Assembly: GCF_025699065.1 (NCBI RefSeq) | Contig: NZ_JAILWF010000006.1 | Span: 1-64,000 of the forward strand | Length of the DNA stretch: 64,000 bases | Reading direction: 5' to 3' | Origin: Nitrosarchaeum sp. | Lineage (GTDB): Archaea > Thermoproteota > Nitrososphaeria > Nitrososphaerales > Nitrosopumilaceae | Part shown: positions 63,012 to 64,000 of the stretch, one piece after another | How the letters are laid out: every line of letters begins with the position of its first letter | How positions within the stretch are numbered: the stretch's first letter is position 1 | Position numbers and translations under genes: made by a program | The notes under the pieces: model-generated | What the model was told of the DNA's origin: nothing | What the model saw: only the letters and a program-made list of their open reading frames with translations | Databases searched by the model: none

Positions 63012-64000
63012 ATGGGTTCTGTTGATTTTACTTGGTTAATTGGTGGTCCACAGGGAAGTGGTGTCGATTCTGGAGCTAATGTTTTTTCTAAAGTTTGTGC
63101 CGAGATGGGTTATCATATTTTTGGTAAGAGAGAATTTTACTCTAATATCAAAGGCGAACACAGTTATTTTGCAGTTAGAGTCTCTGATCATAAAATTCGT
63201 TCAAATGTAAATGACGTTACACTAATGGCGTCATTTGATGCTGAAACAATTTTTAGGCATTTTGATGAGGTTGCAAGTGGCGGCGGAATAATATATGATT
63301 CTGATTTGGATAAAATTACTACTGATGAGGTACATACACTTGATAATTATTTTAAAGAAAGATTACATCGAGAACTTGAATCAAAAAACAAACCATTTAC
63401 GATTGCTGGAGTTCTTGAGATTGCAAAAGAAAAAGGTGTTCATCTATACCCTTTATCCTTTAGAGAAATACTCTCAAATCTTGCTGAAAAAACAGAGAAT
63501 CCTAAACTTCGTGGATTAATTCGAATGTTTAATGTTATCGCAGTTTCATTATCGTTAGGATTAATCAAAATGCCACTTGATCCACTGCTTTTATCCATTG
63601 ACTCTATATTTTCAAAAAAACCTCAGATAGCCGAGATTAACAAACAGGCAGCAAATTTTTCATATGATTATGCCAAGTTAAACTTTGGTGCTTTTCCATA
63701 TTCTTTAACAGGAATTGAAAAACAACATGACACAATTCTTGTTCAAGGTCATTTCGGAACCTCGATTGGAAAAATGGTTAGCGGATGCAGATTTCAATCA
63801 TACTATCCTATCACCCCAGCTTCAGATGAAAGCGTATATCTTGAATCCAACGAACTTTTGGAAATCCAAAATGATAGACCAGGTTCAACGATTGTAATTC
63901 AAACTGAAGATGAGATATCTGCAATGGGTATGATGATTGGTGCAGCACTTACTGGTACACGTTCTTCTACATCTACTTCAGGTCCAGGATTTGCATTAAT
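63012..64000 (+). CDS. 2-oxoacid:ferredoxin oxidoreductase, fused gamma-alpha subunit (3' end outside window)
   Basis: The visible part (about 330 residues) has the gamma-type domain first (WLIGGPQGSGVDSGANVFSK) and then the pyrimidine-binding alpha domain (QGHFGTSIGKMVSGCRFQSY, YPITPASDES). This is the gamma-alpha order of archaeal 2-oxoacid:ferredoxin oxidoreductases, which decarboxylate or, in reverse, carboxylate pyruvate or 2-oxoglutarate using ferredoxin. The frame runs off the window. A TATA-like CCTATAAATG at 62991 would start the mRNA near 63012-63018, so I choose the ATG at 63012; one at 62997 adds five residues. Confidence 0.9.
   Translation, partial: MGSVDFTWLIGGPQGSGVDSGANVFSKVCAEMGYHIFGKREFYSNIKGEHSYFAVRVSDHKIRSNVNDVTLMASFDAETIFRHFDEVASGGGIIYDSDLDKITTDEVHTLDNYFKERLHRELESKNKPFTIAGVLEIAKEKGVHLYPLSFREILSNLAEKTENPKLRGLIRMFNVIAVSLSLGLIKMPLDPLLLSIDSIFSKKPQIAEINKQAANFSYDYAKLNFGAFPYSLTGIEKQHDTILVQGHFGTSIGKMVSGCRFQSYYPITPASDESVYLESNELLEIQNDRPGSTIVIQTEDEISAMGMMIGAALTGTRSSTSTSGPGFAL

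Noticed and set aside
1..64000. CRISPR array, prophage or defence island
   Set aside because: No regularly spaced repeats with unique spacers, no phage structural genes, and no recognisable nuclease or restriction genes were seen; the only direct repeats are coding.

Overview
The window is about 64 kb of AT-rich archaeal chromosome, most likely from a marine ammonia-oxidising thaumarchaeon (Nitrososphaerota, Nitrosopumilus-like). The evidence is an unsplit rpoA gene, archaeal-type information genes, several secreted proteins ending in PEFG-CTERM anchors, many TATA-box promoters placed for leaderless mRNAs, tRNA genes with introns, and many small proteins that look lineage specific. No amoCAB, rRNA, CRISPR array, prophage or intact insertion sequence is seen.

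Layout. 1-3.1 kb: the 3' part of a calcium-binding repeat surface protein, small proteins and a radical SAM enzyme. 3.1-8.2 kb: a nickel-pincer cofactor block (larB; larC-larE) around malate dehydrogenase, with a cysteine desulfurase coupled to larE. 8.2-11.8 kb: four tandem Ig-like PEFG-CTERM surface proteins with nearly identical 3' ends. 12-24.4 kb: the transcription/translation operon rpoH-rpoB-rpoA-LSm, two secreted proteins, then rpl30e-nusA-rps12-rps7 and an intron-bearing tRNA-Gln. 24.5-29.6 kb: a mixed region with a YkgJ-type protein, a geranylgeranyl-reductase-like flavoprotein, a nitroreductase, a rhodanese, four tiny Cys-rich proteins and a methionine-rich membrane-anchored protein. 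29.6-35.8 kb: leuS and alaS. 35.9-36.7 kb: a transposase remnant followed by three overlapping tiny membrane-protein genes. 36.9-43.1 kb: ribosomal stalk genes (rpl12; rpl10-rpl1; rpl11-nusG-secE), an Lrp regulator, dtdA, an alkyltransferase and rpl19e-rpl32e. 43.3-47.6 kb: pckA, a membrane subtilase and superoxide dismutase. 47.7-57.2 kb: pfdA-ftsY-argF followed by rpl18-rps5-rpl30-rpl15-secY-adk-EMC3-like-cmk-cbf5. 57.3-64 kb: tRNA-Ser, small and membrane proteins, CBS and hemerythrin proteins, two hydroxyacid oxidoreductases and the start of a 2-oxoacid:ferredoxin oxidoreductase.

How the genes fit together. Much of the window is housekeeping: RNA polymerase, ribosome, Sec translocon, SRP receptor, tRNA charging and RNA modification. 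Their usual archaeal clusters are broken up here: rpl12 is flipped away from rpl10, an Lrp gene splits rpl11 from rpl1, rpl32e-rpl19e are inverted away from rpl18, and secreted proteins sit inside the rpo/str cluster. Central carbon genes (mdh, pckA, 2-oxoacid:ferredoxin oxidoreductase, 2-hydroxyacid enzymes) fit an autotroph with an incomplete or reversible TCA cycle.

Most notable for follow-up: the Lar cofactor block without a visible LarA and with a NifS-like partner; the recombining PEFG surface-protein array; FtsY with a 145-residue C-terminal tail; tRNA-Gln with two introns; the Met-rich protein; and the tiny zinc-protein and tiny membrane-protein clusters, several of which conventional gene calling could miss.
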